64,000 bases of DNA from Mucor racemosus (lineage: Eukaryota > Mucoromycota > Mucoromycetes > Mucorales > Mucoraceae). The number at the start of each line of letters is the position of its first letter. Positions within the stretch are counted from its first letter, which is position 1. This document shows, piece by piece, positions 12,888 to 23,883 of this stretch. The stretch is taken from contig JAPEHQ010000012.1 of assembly GCA_027405735.1 (NCBI GenBank), forward strand, positions 434,001 to 498,000. The letters are read 5' to 3'. Position numbers and translations under genes: made by a program. The notes below the pieces were generated by a model that searched no databases, was not told where the DNA came from, and was given only the letters and a program-made list of their open reading frames with translations.

Positions 12888-13949
12888 CGGTCGCGTCTAA
12901 ATTCCAGTTATCGTATGGTTCGTATAAAATATAAAAAAAAAAGTGTCGATATATTCTTTTGAATTCTATCGTTTTTTTTCTAATACAAGAGGGTCGTTTT
13001 ATAAAGAAACAAATGAAAAAGAACAAATGAAAAGTTTATTATTTACAAGAATTCAAAGGGTTAAAATTATTTAGCAAGTTTTTCCTTTCCACTGGGATTG
13101 AATGTGTGGCTTGATTTGATCCGTAATTTTGCTTTTTGTTGAAGCGAAATGTAGTAAAATAGTATTCATTACACTATATACTTGGTTGCTATAGTTGAAT
13201 TGAGTGTTATGTTAAAGATTTATTACCATTTTAGTTGTTAGTAAGGCCAATTGCGTTAACTGTGATGTATCTAATTGAAGGCATAACATGTTGAATTAGG
13301 AATGCGTTGATCAAGTCACATTAAAAACAACCGTGTTTGTTTGCAAAATTATGACCTAGATATCATAAAACGGATTAGAGGCTGTCGATGGATTAGCTTG
13401 AATATTTTATGGTTTTATAACTACTTGCAAGACTCATTTTATCGATAATTTAAAGATCTGTATATTAAACTTTTTCCAATGTGATGATCACTTTTCCTCT
13501 CCCAAAAACCTTTTCTGTTTGTAAATACCAAAACTAAAAATTCCAAAGTATATTACAACTTTTCAAAAGTCTGCATGCAAAAGAACTACACATTTAAAAT
13601 TAATTTGGCATAGAAAAGAACTCTTTGAAGAGGGCACATCTGATATTTTTGGCAGTGAAATCGGGGGTTTAATTATATTTGCGGCAACTGCCAGTTTATG
13701 ATTTGGTTTGACATATTTTCGAAAAATTTAAAATTTGAAGAATTTTTTTGTTACAATTTATAAAGCGATATTACTACATTTTGATAACAAAAATAATGTC
13801 CATTTGCATTTTCTATGTTATGGAATTTTTTATCTGCAAATTTTTGGGCAAACATTTATCGTTATTGTCTAAAATGTTTAATTTCAACTTTGGAGAAAGA
13901 TGATTTAAATTGGCTTGCGACCTCAGAAAAAACAATTTTAATTTTGGCT
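12888..13949. other. Intergenic, upstream of SF3B3
   Basis: The region immediately upstream of the SF3B3 start (12887) should hold its promoter. Beyond it the DNA is AT-rich and no coding or RNA gene was recognised. Confidence 0.4.
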
Positions 13950-14796
13950 ATATGATCTCTATAAATACCTTAGTAAAAGTCTCATTTTTGGGGCAAAAAA
14001 TTGAATTTTCTGAAAATTGAGATTTTAGACGAGGTATGGTAAGGCAAAGTCCAAGTTGGAAATTTGAGTTATGGATATTCATGAAACTAAAACGGAAAAA
14101 ATCTATCAAATAAAAGCAATCGTTAGGTATCCGTATGAGCCCTAGGAATGACCTACAACCACCAAAATATGCGATTCAAAATGCTACAAATAAAGCAAAT
14201 GTTTCAATTTACAGCCTTTATATGGAATGATCTTTCATTTTTTAATAGCAATGTCTATTCTAGATTACTTTTCTCAAAATAGAAGTTGCTACAGCTGGTA
14301 TGTCATGTATAGATTTATTGCATTTGAGCTTGAGTGATCACAAAATAGTCCTTCGATCCAATAAAAATGTTTAAGGTTTGTACCCGTTATTGAGCTTAAA
14401 TACCGCAATTTTGTCCAATGCTCTATCTTTTTTTTTGCTGTTTAGATGCACAATGTCAAAATAATTATGATCCAAATCATCAGATACAACTTTCATTAAT
14501 TAAAACAATACCTAAAGCATAATAAATTCGAACAATTCAACAGTAAATTGGGCCCAATCGGTACTGTAAATGATAGATTTTAATAGTTGGCAGCCATTTC
14601 TATGACTCAGAAGCATACCAAACTAATTTTAATGATCAATAGAATTAATCTAATGTATTTCTGCAATTTTTTTCTTGTATTGATTTCAACTCGAATTTTG
14701 CCTTACCATACCTCGTCTAAAATCTCAATTTTCAGAAAATTCAATTTTTTGCCCCAAAAACGAGACTTTTTACTAAGGTATTTATAGAGATCATAT
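13950..14796. repeat. Inverted repeat, about 98-bp arms with 650-bp spacer
   Basis: The sequence at 13950-14047 recurs in reverse complement at 14698-14796 with about two differences, one of them a single-base indel. Shared pieces include 'gacgaggtatggtaaggc' and 'atatgatctctataaatacc'. Weaker similarity continues on both sides of each arm. No TA or longer target duplication could be fixed, and the spacer has no recognisable gene. It may be a degenerate foldback or MITE-like element. Confidence 0.8.
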
Positions 14797-15478
14797 AACC
14801 AAAATTACGTCAGCCAAATGGTGGGATTGTTTATTTGAAACTTTTAATCCAATTTTTTTGAGTTTTCTCGGAGAAACTGAAAATGCACTTTATCGTAGAT
14901 AATAAAGTATTTTGTGACGAAAATGCAAAAAAATAAAATGTGGTGAGATAGAATATTTAATTTTAGATTGGTGCAATTACTATGGGTTTGGGTTTTAATT
15001 ATAAAATTTTGGTCGTAAAAATCCTCTAAATGTTCAATTTTTTCATGAAATGCCAACTGGATGTAAAAATGGCAGCTGCAAGTTTTTAAATTTATACCCC
15101 GCTTACACTACATTTTACTGTAATGGTTTGCCTCATTTTTATGAATTTGTTGCTACAAAAGTATGAAGCTAGATAATATAATTTTGGCGATGAAGTTAAT
15201 TATTAAAAATAAAAAATACAGAGTTTTAACAGTTCTTGTTTGTATTTTAAAACAATTTATACTTCGGATTTTCCGAAATTGAATATTATTTGAATTGCAT
15301 GTATTTGCAGCTCCTCCAGCTAATGAAAATAACAAACGCATCTATTCGTACACTATTTACGATCAATGATGCAATAATTAAAGGCCACGCTTTTGGAATT
15401 TGATAAATTATCTATTATTTATTAAATTATGATGAATGGCATTTTCAAAAAGAAATTGATAAAGATGCGTTTTGGGAC
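14797..15478. other. Intergenic
   Basis: AT-rich DNA with no recognised gene. It holds the 3' flank of the minus-strand low-complexity protein gene. Confidence 0.4.
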
Positions 15479-15544
15479 TTATTTTTTGAGCATCTTGGAC
15501 ATTAAGCCAGAAGCCATGGCACTAAAATTGGAGCCACTATCGCC

Positions 15545-15585
<41 letters not shown>

Positions 15586-16499
15586 GATATTGACCACCTT
15601 GAGGAGCGTTATAACCGTTATTATAACCTTGGCTTTGTTGTTGATATTGTTGATGATTTTGTTGATTATAACTGTTATTATTGTTATTGTTATTGCTGTT
15701 ATTGTTGGATCCACCGCCAAGAAGAGAACCAACCATAGCGCTCATACCACCACTGCTGGAATTATGTTGATTATTGTTGCTGTTGCTGTTGGATCCACCA
15801 CCAAGAAGAGAGCCAACCATAGCGCTCATACCACCACTGCTGGAACTTTGTTGGTTGTTGTTGCTATTACTGGTATTGTTATTGTTGTTGTTACCAGATG
15901 AACCACCCATGACCATACTCAATAAACTACCAATGCCTCCACTACTACCACCACTGGATGAATTACCACCAGATTGCTTGGACATGTATAATTTAAGAGC
16001 CATCATGGCAGCTTGTTGAATAGCAGCATTTTGGCTGTTGCTACTATTACGAGAATCTCCATTGGAAGCATTGCTATTGTTCATAAGTTTAGAAGCTTGA
16101 GCCATGGCCATTTGAATCATTTCATTCATTCCACCACCAGATTGCTCACTGCGCTTTAATGCCTCAACAGCGGCAGCGTTACCAACAGCCTGGGGAGAGG
16201 CTTGATTAGGGTTTTGAGAGACTTGTTGATAAGATTCCTGAGCAGCTCTAATTTCGTGATCTTCGGCAGGTTGATGACCAGAGACATTGGACATTAAATT
16301 ATTGAAAACGTGATCATAACCACCACCTTGTTGTTGTTGGTTACCTACATAATTAAATGAAGAACGCCACAAATTGTGAGCAATACCATTTACCTTTGTT
16401 GGTGTTACGCAACACACAGACATTCTTTCACTTACCATAATTGTTGGTATTGCCATTACTACCTTGGTAACTAGCAGCCTCACCTTGTTGATAATTCAT
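15479..16499 (-). CDS. N/Q/S/G-rich protein, resembles fungal DUF7721 'beta-flanking' proteins
   Basis: Two exons (16499-16436 and 16344-15479) encode 309 residues; the join restores N-N-Y-G-N-Q-Q. The middle has conserved-looking helices (D-H-E-I-R-A-A-Q-E-S-Y, A-A-A-V-E-A-L-K, M-I-Q-M-A-M-A-Q-A-S-K-L, M-M-A-L-K-L-Y). They match what I recall of fungal 'beta-flanking' proteins of unknown function. The C-terminal half is low complexity: three related G-x-G-S-L-L-(S/G) M-V blocks separated by Asn/Ser runs, then an uninterrupted run of 14 Gln ending in the tail M-A-S-G-L-M-S-K-M-L-K-K. There is no signal peptide or membrane segment. The function is unknown; the composition is prion-like. The family assignment is moderate, but the gene itself is well supported. 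Confidence 0.75.
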
Positions 16500-17110
16500 G
16501 ATTTTTATATGAGTGAAATAGGAGATTTAGAAAGAAGAGAATCAGAGCAACTCTTTTTCAAGCATCCGCAATGTTGTGACCTTTTAAACACGAGCACAGT
16601 TGTTCAACAAATATCTTTATAGTCGTTCTAAGCCTATCATTTAAATGAGAGTGCCCGAATCTTGTATATACATAAACAAGTAGCAGACATGAAAATAAAC
16701 AAAGATATTGTCAACCAGTAGATACTTCTACCTTTTTTCCACATGATAGCGTACATATTATATCATTTTACACATTTATTGGGTTAAAAATAGGTTATAT
16801 ACATTGTATTGTCTGAGACATTAGAGCTCTCTTGGTAATCCGGTTGGTTTAAAATAGCATAATCGACATTCATTTAGGACGATTTCCACGTTTATAAATC
16901 TTCTCAAACACAAATGTCTTTCAAAATAGGATTGCTAATTGTGTAGTATGTACATGGAAAAATATATTATTTTCATAGTACTGCATTTCCACGATAATCT
17001 TGGCACTTTTTAGAGTTTTATGGAGTACAAACCGAAAGCTTCTTTCTTTTCCCGACTCTAAATGAGCTTAGCCCATTAAAAGATTAAAGCAGCAGCACTC
17101 CATCAATGCC
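16500..17110. promoter_or_regulatory. Divergent intergenic promoter region
   Basis: This is the space between the minus-strand N/Q-rich gene (start 16499) and the plus-strand C2 gene (start 17190). It contains no recognised gene. Confidence 0.4.
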
Positions 17111-17118
17111 TATAAATA
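17111..17118 (+). promoter_or_regulatory. TATA box of the C2-domain gene
   Basis: TATAAATA lies 72-79 nt upstream of the ATG at 17190. It is followed by a long CT-rich tract (about 17143-17177), a common arrangement for well-expressed fungal genes. Confidence 0.55.
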
Positions 17119-17189
17119 AGCTTTGATTTATTCTTCGTTCTTTTTTTCTCTCTCTCTCTCTCTCTTCTTTCTCCAATTTTATTTCAAAT

Positions 17190-18715
17190 ATGGCTGTTGG
17201 TAAATTAACTGTATCTCCTGGTAAGTTGGATCTCAAGTTTATGTTCAAAGTTTTTGGGTTTTAATAAACGCCAATATTTTTAGAAACTGTTCGCGGTTTC
17301 CCCTCTGCTGGTTATGAAGGTAAGAGTACATGCATATATCAAGAAAGGTCATTTTGCTTATCATTAGATGTAGATTCCAAGCTCTTTGTTGGTTGTTACA
17401 TTAGAGAATCTGAAAAGCATAGAACTCATTCCGTAAACGGCCCCGAACCTTTTTGGAAAAACTCTTTGGATGTGTGAGTAAAAAATTAATGAGGGAAATT
17501 AGGGATCTTCAGATATTAATATTACTTTGTAGCACCGTCCCTGAAGGTGAAAATAATTTGAACATCGAGTTGGTCAATGAAAGCTCTAACAATGGAGGTA
17601 TCGTTGCTACTGCTAAGGTTGCTTTAAATCAAGTTTATAATCTCGGTAACGAATCAAAGTGGGTTCAATTGAACTCTAATAATGGTCGTTCTTATGGTGA
17701 ACTCAAGTTGAATCTTACCTTCAATGTAAGCCTATCATTTTATATTATGCTATTACTGGAAATAGTAAATTAATATTGTAATATATGTAGGGCTCCCACT
17801 CTGTTAGCTCTGTCACTTCATCCTTTGGTGACATGAACTTGGCTGGTGGTCAACATGCTTCTTATCAACAAACTACCACTGAGTCCTATTCTTCTTCTCA
17901 CAGCCAATCAGATAGCCGTCAAGGTTCTTTCGCTTCTTTAGGTCCTTCCAATCCTATTCCTCAAAATTATGGCTCTGGTGCTCCTCCTCCATTCACACCT
18001 CCCGCTGCTGTCTCATATCCCGAGAAGAGCGGAAACAACAGTATGCCCGGAAGCAACAACTCATACGTTGGTACTCCCACTGCTGGTGGTTTAGTTGGTA
18101 GCGATGGTGTTGTTAACCCTGAAAGCATGTCTAAGGGTGAATTCGAAGAAGCCAAGGCCAGAGGAACTATCCCTACTTGGGCTGTAAGTATTTTAATATA
18201 ATATACAAATATTAATGTGATGATTTATTGATTGTTTGTGTTACCCTTGTGATGAATAGAAATACGGTGGTGGTGCTTTAGCTGGTGTCGCTGCTTTAGG
18301 TCTCGCTGCTTGGGGTACTCATGAACTCAAGGAACACTTTGATGAGAAGAAAGAAGAAGAAGAAAAGAAGAACAAAAATGAGCATAAGCAACAAGATAAG
18401 CCATTTGTTCCTCCTCCTGGTTACCTTCAACAACAACATCAACAACAACCCTATACCATCCAAAACCAACAACATAACCAAGATCATCAATCTAAGCAAT
18501 ATCCCGCTCCTCCTCAACAACATCATTCTGACAAGGGAGATTATCACAAGAAAGAAAAGAAGGACAAAAAAGACAAGAAGGATAAGAAGAAGTCCAAGAA
18601 GCACGGTGGAAGTGGATCTGACTCTTCTTCCTCTGATTCTGATTCATCCGATGATGAACGCAAGGGTAAGAAGCATGATAAACACCACAAGAAAAGAGAT
18701 AATGAATGGAATTAA
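17190..18715 (+). CDS. C2-domain protein with glycine-rich helix and basic/acidic tail
   Basis: Six exons (17190-17220, 17284-17319, 17368-17473, 17533-17725, 17791-18183, 18260-18715) join in phase to 404 residues. Exon 2 is a 36-nt micro-exon. Residues 1-122 look like a C2 beta-sandwich (K-L-F-V-G-C-Y-I, W-K-N-S-L-D-V-T-V-P, Y-G-E-L-K-L-N-L-T-F). A Ser/Pro/Gly-rich linker follows. Residues about 254-272 form a small glycine-zipper-like hydrophobic helix (G-G-G-A-L-A-G-V-A-A-L-G-L-A-A-W). The tail is Gln/His-rich, then strongly Lys-rich (K-K-D-K-K-D-K-K), then Ser/Asp-rich. This suggests a membrane-associating protein, but I do not recognise a named orthologue. The Ca2+-binding Asp pattern of C2 domains is not obvious. 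Confidence 0.85.
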
Positions 18716-20184
18716 ACTGATTACGCTGCAATAACACAATCAAATAAAAAACGTGAATCATATGTACTCTTTAATTATTGAATATAAAATTATAAACAAT
18801 AAACAATATTTGCATTTACAATGTACGGATATTTGAATCATTTGAAAAATATATATTATTTTAGTAAATTACATGTTTTAAGGATGGAATGAAACAATAA
18901 TACAATGGAGAGGAATTAGACAGGTTCATTTAAAGGAGCCTCCTTCTGTCATAGTAAACATTTGCAATGGAAAAGGATAGAAAATACGCACATTTGATCT
19001 ATCAATTACCCAACCCTGCACTGTCTAGGTCATTTCTGCGTAATCCTCATCAATAGTAGATGCCTCTTAAGAGTGCCTAGAAATTGCTTGTTTAATTTTT
19101 TATTATGTTTTACATAAAAAATTCATGTTAACACCTTCTTACAATATCGAATTAGAATTATCTACAGCGTCAATGACAGACTAACACTATTTATCGCTAT
19201 AATTCCTGCCGTCCATTTTTAAACTGGAATAGCCTGAAAAAAAAACGTCTGAGAAAGGAAGGTAAAAAAAAAAAAAAGGGCTCTCATGTCTAATACACCA
19301 ACCAGAAAACATATGGAAGCTGAAATTTGAACTTTGGGTACATTTGTAGCTGCATCATACATTTTATTTTGAAACTTGTAACCCATTTGGATCAATAATC
19401 ATAAATTACAAGCATTTCTTTAGTTGCTTTATTTTTTTCAAGCAGGCGAAGAGATGGTTTCACTCAAAAACGTGTGCTCTACTCCTTCAAAAACAGCTGT
19501 TAGTTAATGTAATAAATATATGTTATTTGTATATCCACTGCGTGTTATGTGTAATTTCAAAATTTAATTTCGAACCATTATTTGATTTTATAAAAACTTT
19601 CAAAGAATATCTGAAACAATCCACATAAAATAATTTAAACAGTTGCGTGTTTTCATTTCCTCATTTCCACAGAAACTTGGAGAAAGCTGAGCCTTTTACA
19701 ATTCTGTGAATCAATGCTAGACGTACATACCAGTATCCACAGAAATCGTATTTTTAATTGTATTCAATAAAGTGTATAGTAAGTTATAAATGCACTTTGG
19801 TGATGATTTTCTCAACACATAATAAATTATGGAAGTTGTCCTTTGGAATCAGCTGTATTAAAGATGTGTTCCTACTCTTATGTAAAGCTGGAAGTTATTA
19901 GGACCGAAATTCGTTAGGAAAAGGTTTTTGTTGTCGGTTTTTTCGGCTGTAAAAAGTAGGTTTCGAATGGACTTCAGATGATAATTTTCGAGTGTCTTCG
20001 CCCAATATTGTGCCGAATTATGTAAAATACTCACCATATTCTATTAGTATTATCTTGTTTTTTTATTTAATTGCTGTATTATTAAAAATCAGGCTTTTTA
20101 TAGCTTACTGTATAACAATGACAGTAGGATGTTTCTGATTTTAGATTGACATCTATCATAAGGCCGGCTAATGATATATTTGAT
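18716..20184. other. Intergenic and left edge of the first repeat block
   Basis: The stretch begins with the 3' flank of the C2 gene. No gene was recognised. From about 19980 it matches, in degraded form, the segments before the dynein fragments at 23480-23630, 46860-47090 (minus) and 55440-55600. A short stretch near 19820-19900 resembles the reverse complement of 56890-56970. Confidence 0.5.
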
Positions 20185-20372
20185 ACTACTGCAGATGGAA
20201 CCAGTCAATTTAATTTATGAAATTTGAATGCAAATACCGAGGAACCATTTGTAAGTACTTAAGTTGGTTCTGGTAAAGTAGGGGATAAATTGGCTTGGGA
20301 CAAAGAGGATAAAAAGGCGGCAATAGGTTCCAGTGATGGCCATGTTTATGTTTATGGCTTATGATACTGGAG
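20185..20372 (+). pseudogene. Dynein intermediate chain 3' fragment, copy 1
   Basis: Translation gives A-D-G-T-S-Q-F-N-L, then a stop in place of Trp, then N-L-N-A-N-T-E-E-P-F-V-S-T, another stop, then L-A-W-D-K-E-D-K-K-A-A-I-G-S-S-D-G-H-V-Y-V-Y. This is the order of the last WD40 blade of cytoplasmic dynein intermediate chain (DGTG..DLWNLN..TEVP..ST..ALN..W....IG.SDG...VYD.G). It is broken by two stop codons and is not functional. It directly abuts repeat R (copy A). Confidence 0.7.
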
Positions 20373-20383
20373 ATAAGATTAAA

Positions 20384-21193
20384 CTTAATGTAAATCACCT
20401 TTTGCGCAATAATTATAAAGTAAGACAATATTATCATCAAATAAACTATCGCACAATATTAATATGCATAACGATTTACAGTAATAAGCTTGAATCAAGT
20501 GGGTACAGCATTGTAAATTCTTGAAAAAGTTCTCAAGTATTATAAAATCTCTTATTTTTAAGACTTGCAAAGCTTATAAGCGGAATATTAATTTAGAAAA
20601 TTATTTTTGTCCAGATCATCAATTTTGACATTTTTTATTTTTTTTTTTTCTGATTTTGCAAATCTAGAGTTAATTATACTACCAATTATAAAAACAAAAA
20701 ATATACACATATACAACATTTAGCGCTCTATTTGCTCAATAAAAAATAACAAACATTTTTATTGCAAAATATTACATGAAAATCCTTTAATCAAAAAACC
20801 GTTTTTGGGACAAAACTACAAATTTTCATTACTTAACATTTAATATTAAGCTTTTATAAAATGTGTATTAGTTATGGCTACAAGTTTCTCTCACAATGTA
20901 GTATATTTAAACGTTGATTTTGGTATCAAAATTTGATTTTTCTGTTTTTTCATCAAAATCATGAGTGTTGGTAAGGATAGAATGAGTCACCGAAAATGTC
21001 CGCTACAAAGACTGAATTTTCAGACCGTACGTGGTTAAATATAAGGAAAGTTTTAAAAAACCGCTTTTTTATTTAAAACTTAGATATATACCATAGTATA
21101 AGAAGAGGCTCGGCTGTTCGACCTTCCTATACGCAATTACGGCGTTGCTCTATGGGCTCGTTTTTACAATTTTTTAATGAATCTATGATATGA
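20384..21193 (+). repeat. Repeat R, copy A
   Basis: The first roughly 600 bp are essentially identical to 23860-24460, so the duplication is recent. After about 20985 the copies diverge slightly. The repeat has no long ORF; a 61-residue minus-strand ORF is shared only because the DNA is identical. Copies B-F lie at 23884-25236, 26436-27785 (-), 47880-49245 (-), 51855-53543 and 55828-56570. Confidence 0.9.
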
Positions 21194-21447
21194 CTAAAAA
21201 CACTGTAAATAATTACCCTGATAATCACATAAGCCAAGTTTTAATAATCTAGACTTACAATGAAAGATAGAAAATAAAGAATATCAATAATTAATTTTGC
21301 CAAGAACAACTAAAGACTTTAGACTGATTACCAATATCTGAATATGATTACATTAGCATAGGTGAAGATTAATAATACTAATATTTAGTATGAGAACACC
21401 GTTCTAGACAGGCGTGTAAGCAATCCTTAAACCAAATATATATATAT

Positions 21448-21810
21448 TAGGATTTCACAAACAACGCATCGTATTACGGTTAACCGAGTTTGACTGCTTT
21501 AACGGGCCGTTTTTTATGCAAACTCGAATGAGGGTATTCGAGTTTCTTCTTTTCTTTTTTTGTTAGCTAAGCTCGAAAACAGGATTGAAAAAATACTTCA
21601 AGTTGTGAAACTGTCAAATATGCTATTATCAATTCATAATCCCATATTAACTTGACAATGTTGCTATTAACAGCCTCCTTAAGGCAAACCAATACTTGCT
21701 CCCACCCCGTTTTTTATCTGGGTTACAAAAGAACGGGCCGTTTTCCAACTCGAATCGAATGGCCGTTTCCGTTAAAACTCGATTCAAACTCGAATCGAAG
21801 CCCATTCCTA
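21448..21810. mobile_element. hAT-like MITE inserted in a TA microsatellite
   Basis: A 363-bp segment begins TAGGA and ends TCCTA, with (AT)n on both sides. The interior is rich in ACTCGAAT, CGAGTTTG and ACGGGCCGTTTT motifs facing each other in both directions. Short TAGGA.../...TCCTA ends and direction-symmetric subterminal CGAG motifs are typical of non-autonomous hAT elements. The exact 8-bp duplication cannot be proven because the flanks are simple (AT)n repeats. Confidence 0.55.
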
Positions 21811-22008
21811 ATATATATATATATATATATATAGCAGTAGACATTTGCCCTTCATTTGATTCCCAATCTCGTTTTTTATATTTAATAAAGAGTGACCAAT
21901 TCTCACGTAGAACTTATCTTTATTATTTACATTTATAACGAGTCGTGCAATAAACTGAATTTCAGTTTCTACAAGTTTTAATTTCTGATTAAGTAAGTTG
22001 GAGATCCC

Positions 22009-22547
22009 TGTCGTATATTTTCATGATTGATAAATAACACTTAAAAAAGAATACAATTAAAAAAGAATGAGTAATGAATCAGTTCTTCCACTGTATAATA
22101 AAAACAAGATATTGTTTATTTAGACATAAAAGTATGGCCTTTTATATTGATTTGACATTGAGATCCTGAGATGTAATTTAAGCCATTATGGAACCATTAG
22201 ATCTGTTTGATAGTAATCTATGGATTGAAATGGATCAACCATAATTTAACCGTTCTTGTAGAGCTTGTGACTTGTGAGTTGCCTTGTTTCAATGCTGCGC
22301 TAAATGTGCTTGGATGTTGATTTGATAGCTACTTGATTGATTAACCGCTGGGATGAAATAGTATGGTGTCATAATTGAGGTCCAAGCGTTCTTGGTAATT
22401 ACTGGATTAAACTTGATACGCTAGGAGCTTCTTATATCCGATATCAAGACTTGCACTTCAATACATGTCGTAGTCAATAGATTGTAAGATGTATTGATAC
22501 TGTAGAAGGTGATAATGTATGATACTAGTAGGTGGAAGAAGACAACA
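22009..22547 (+). repeat. LTR-C repeat, full-length copy
   Basis: It starts TGTCGTATATTTTC and ends GACAACA, and is collinear with the defined solo LTR at 49512-50040. Flanking 5-mers differ (ATCCC on the left, GCTTG on the right), so one side has been rearranged. A second, partial LTR-C follows head-to-tail at 22548-23142. Confidence 0.8.
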
Positions 22548-23142
22548 GCTTGGATGTTGATTTGATAGCTACTCAATTGATTAACCTCTGGGATGAAATA
22601 ATATGGTGTCACAATTGAGGTCCAAGCGTCCTTGGTAATTACTAGATAAAACTTAGTACACTAGGAGTTTCTTATATCCGGTATCAATACTTTGCACTTC
22701 AATACATGTCGTAGTCAATAGATTGTAACATTGTTATGCCAGGAGATTATATCAATCTCAAATCTCAAAGCTAAAATATGTACTAAATCATTTAATAAAA
22801 ATAAAGGAAAACTTTTATAAAATGAAAGAGCACACTAAAACTAAAGAACTTTATTATAAGATCAAAACATCTTCTTTTATATTCACATTCTCTAATTATA
22901 TGACCTGTTTAAATGAGTCTATTTATATATATACATATATCCAATCAAATCTAGGTGACACACACTAGTTCCACATTCCTGTATAAACGGAGCTTCATAA
23001 CATAATACACAGCAATGTAGAACTTAACATATCAAACTGTGTCGTCATCTTAACCAAGGAATGCACCCAGATCTGTGGATGCAACAAATATGTATTGATA
23101 GTGTAGACGGTGATAACGTATGATACTAGATGGCATACAGCA
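22548..23142 (+). repeat. LTR-C 3' fragment, split by another solo LTR
   Basis: The 3' part of an LTR-C copy occupies 22548-22731 and 23087-23142. It is interrupted by a different LTR (22732-23086). It ends in ATACAGCA and runs into the 3' half of LTR-E. Confidence 0.7.
22732..23086 (+). mobile_element. Solo LTR (family S5, 355 bp)
   Basis: It starts TGTTATGCC and ends GATGCAACA. It interrupts LTR-C at a site that reads TGT-AAGAT-GTATTG in intact copies; here the flanks are AACAT (22727-22731) and AATAT (23087-23091), a mutated 5-bp duplication. Inside are a TATATATATACATATAT promoter-like stretch and several AATAAA-like motifs. Confidence 0.75.
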
Positions 23143-23304
23143 AGCTGGATATTGTGTGGATATATTGAAATCATGCTTCTATGATTCATAGTAGCATGAT
23201 GATAGACGCATGAAATATGACCTTGTTTGATTTGCATGTTGAACATCATGGTTTGACAGACGTTCTAAATTGGTAATTAGATAATTCCTAATTCTGATAG
23301 ATCA
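23143..23304 (+). repeat. LTR-E, 3' half
   Basis: It matches the reverse complement of the second half of the solo LTR at 51211-51507, ending in TTCTGATAGATCA. Its other half (as seen at 25234-25381 and 54080-54226) is absent here because LTR-C inserted in the middle. The flanking ATTTG/AGCTG fits a decayed target duplication. Confidence 0.65.
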
Positions 23305-23635
23305 ACAGATACCCAACAATGCGCATTGAGGCCAAGATAGATAAAAGGAGCATTCATTGTGTAGTGGAGATCGCAACATTCTAATGGATAGAAATTGCAG
23401 GATCAAGATGCTGTGTTTCCCTCAGGATTTTGAAAAAGGGTTTAAAAGCATACTTCATCAAAGTTATTTAGATGTCAAATACTCACTATATGCTATTACA
23501 TTATCGTCTTGTTTTTTGTTTAATTGCCGTATTATTGAAAATCAAGCTTTTCATAGCTCATAATAATAATGATAATAGGATGTTTCTAATTTTAGATTGA
23601 CATTTATTATAAGGCGGGCTGATGATACGTTTGAT
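23305..23635 (+). repeat. Segment preceding the dynein fragment (shared by four copies)
   Basis: It is similar to 55290-55600, 46860-47100 (minus) and the left flank of copy 1. A 68-residue ORF at 23357-23563 is conserved in 55325-55531 as repeat DNA. It may include an earlier exon and an intron of the captured gene: an acceptor-like GATTTTAG precedes the readable dynein part. Confidence 0.55.
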
Positions 23636-23842
23636 ACTACTACTGTAGATGGAACCAGTCAATTTAATTTATGGAATTTAAATGCAAATACCGAGGAATC
23701 ATTTGTAAGTGCTTAAGTTGGTTCTAATAATAAAGCATTGCATAAATTGGCTTGGGACAACAAAGACGATAATAAAAAGGCGGCAATACGTTGCAGTGAT
23801 GACTATGTTTATATTTATGTTTATGTTTATGATATTTGAGAG
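23636..23842 (+). pseudogene. Dynein intermediate chain 3' fragment, copy 2
   Basis: It reads D-G-T-S-Q-F-N-L-W-N-L-N-A-N-T-E-E-S-F-V-S, then a stop, then K-A-L-H-K-L-A-W-D, then K-K-A-A-I, then Y-V-Y-I-Y with an expanded GTTTAT repeat, then a stop. Here the Trp of L-W-N-L is retained, unlike copy 1, so the copies decayed independently. Confidence 0.7.
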
Positions 23843-23883
23843 GCACAAGACAAAACCTCAATGTAAATCACCTTTTGCGCAAT

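Noticed and set aside
15545..16019. Leu- and Ile-rich plus-strand ORFs opposite the N/Q-rich gene
   Set aside because: They are antisense shadows of CAA/AAC repeats coding Gln and Asn on the minus strand.
18296..18761. Overlapping ORFs on both strands inside the last exon of the C2 gene
   Set aside because: Shadows of Lys/Gln-rich low-complexity codons; the chosen frame continues a six-exon model in phase.
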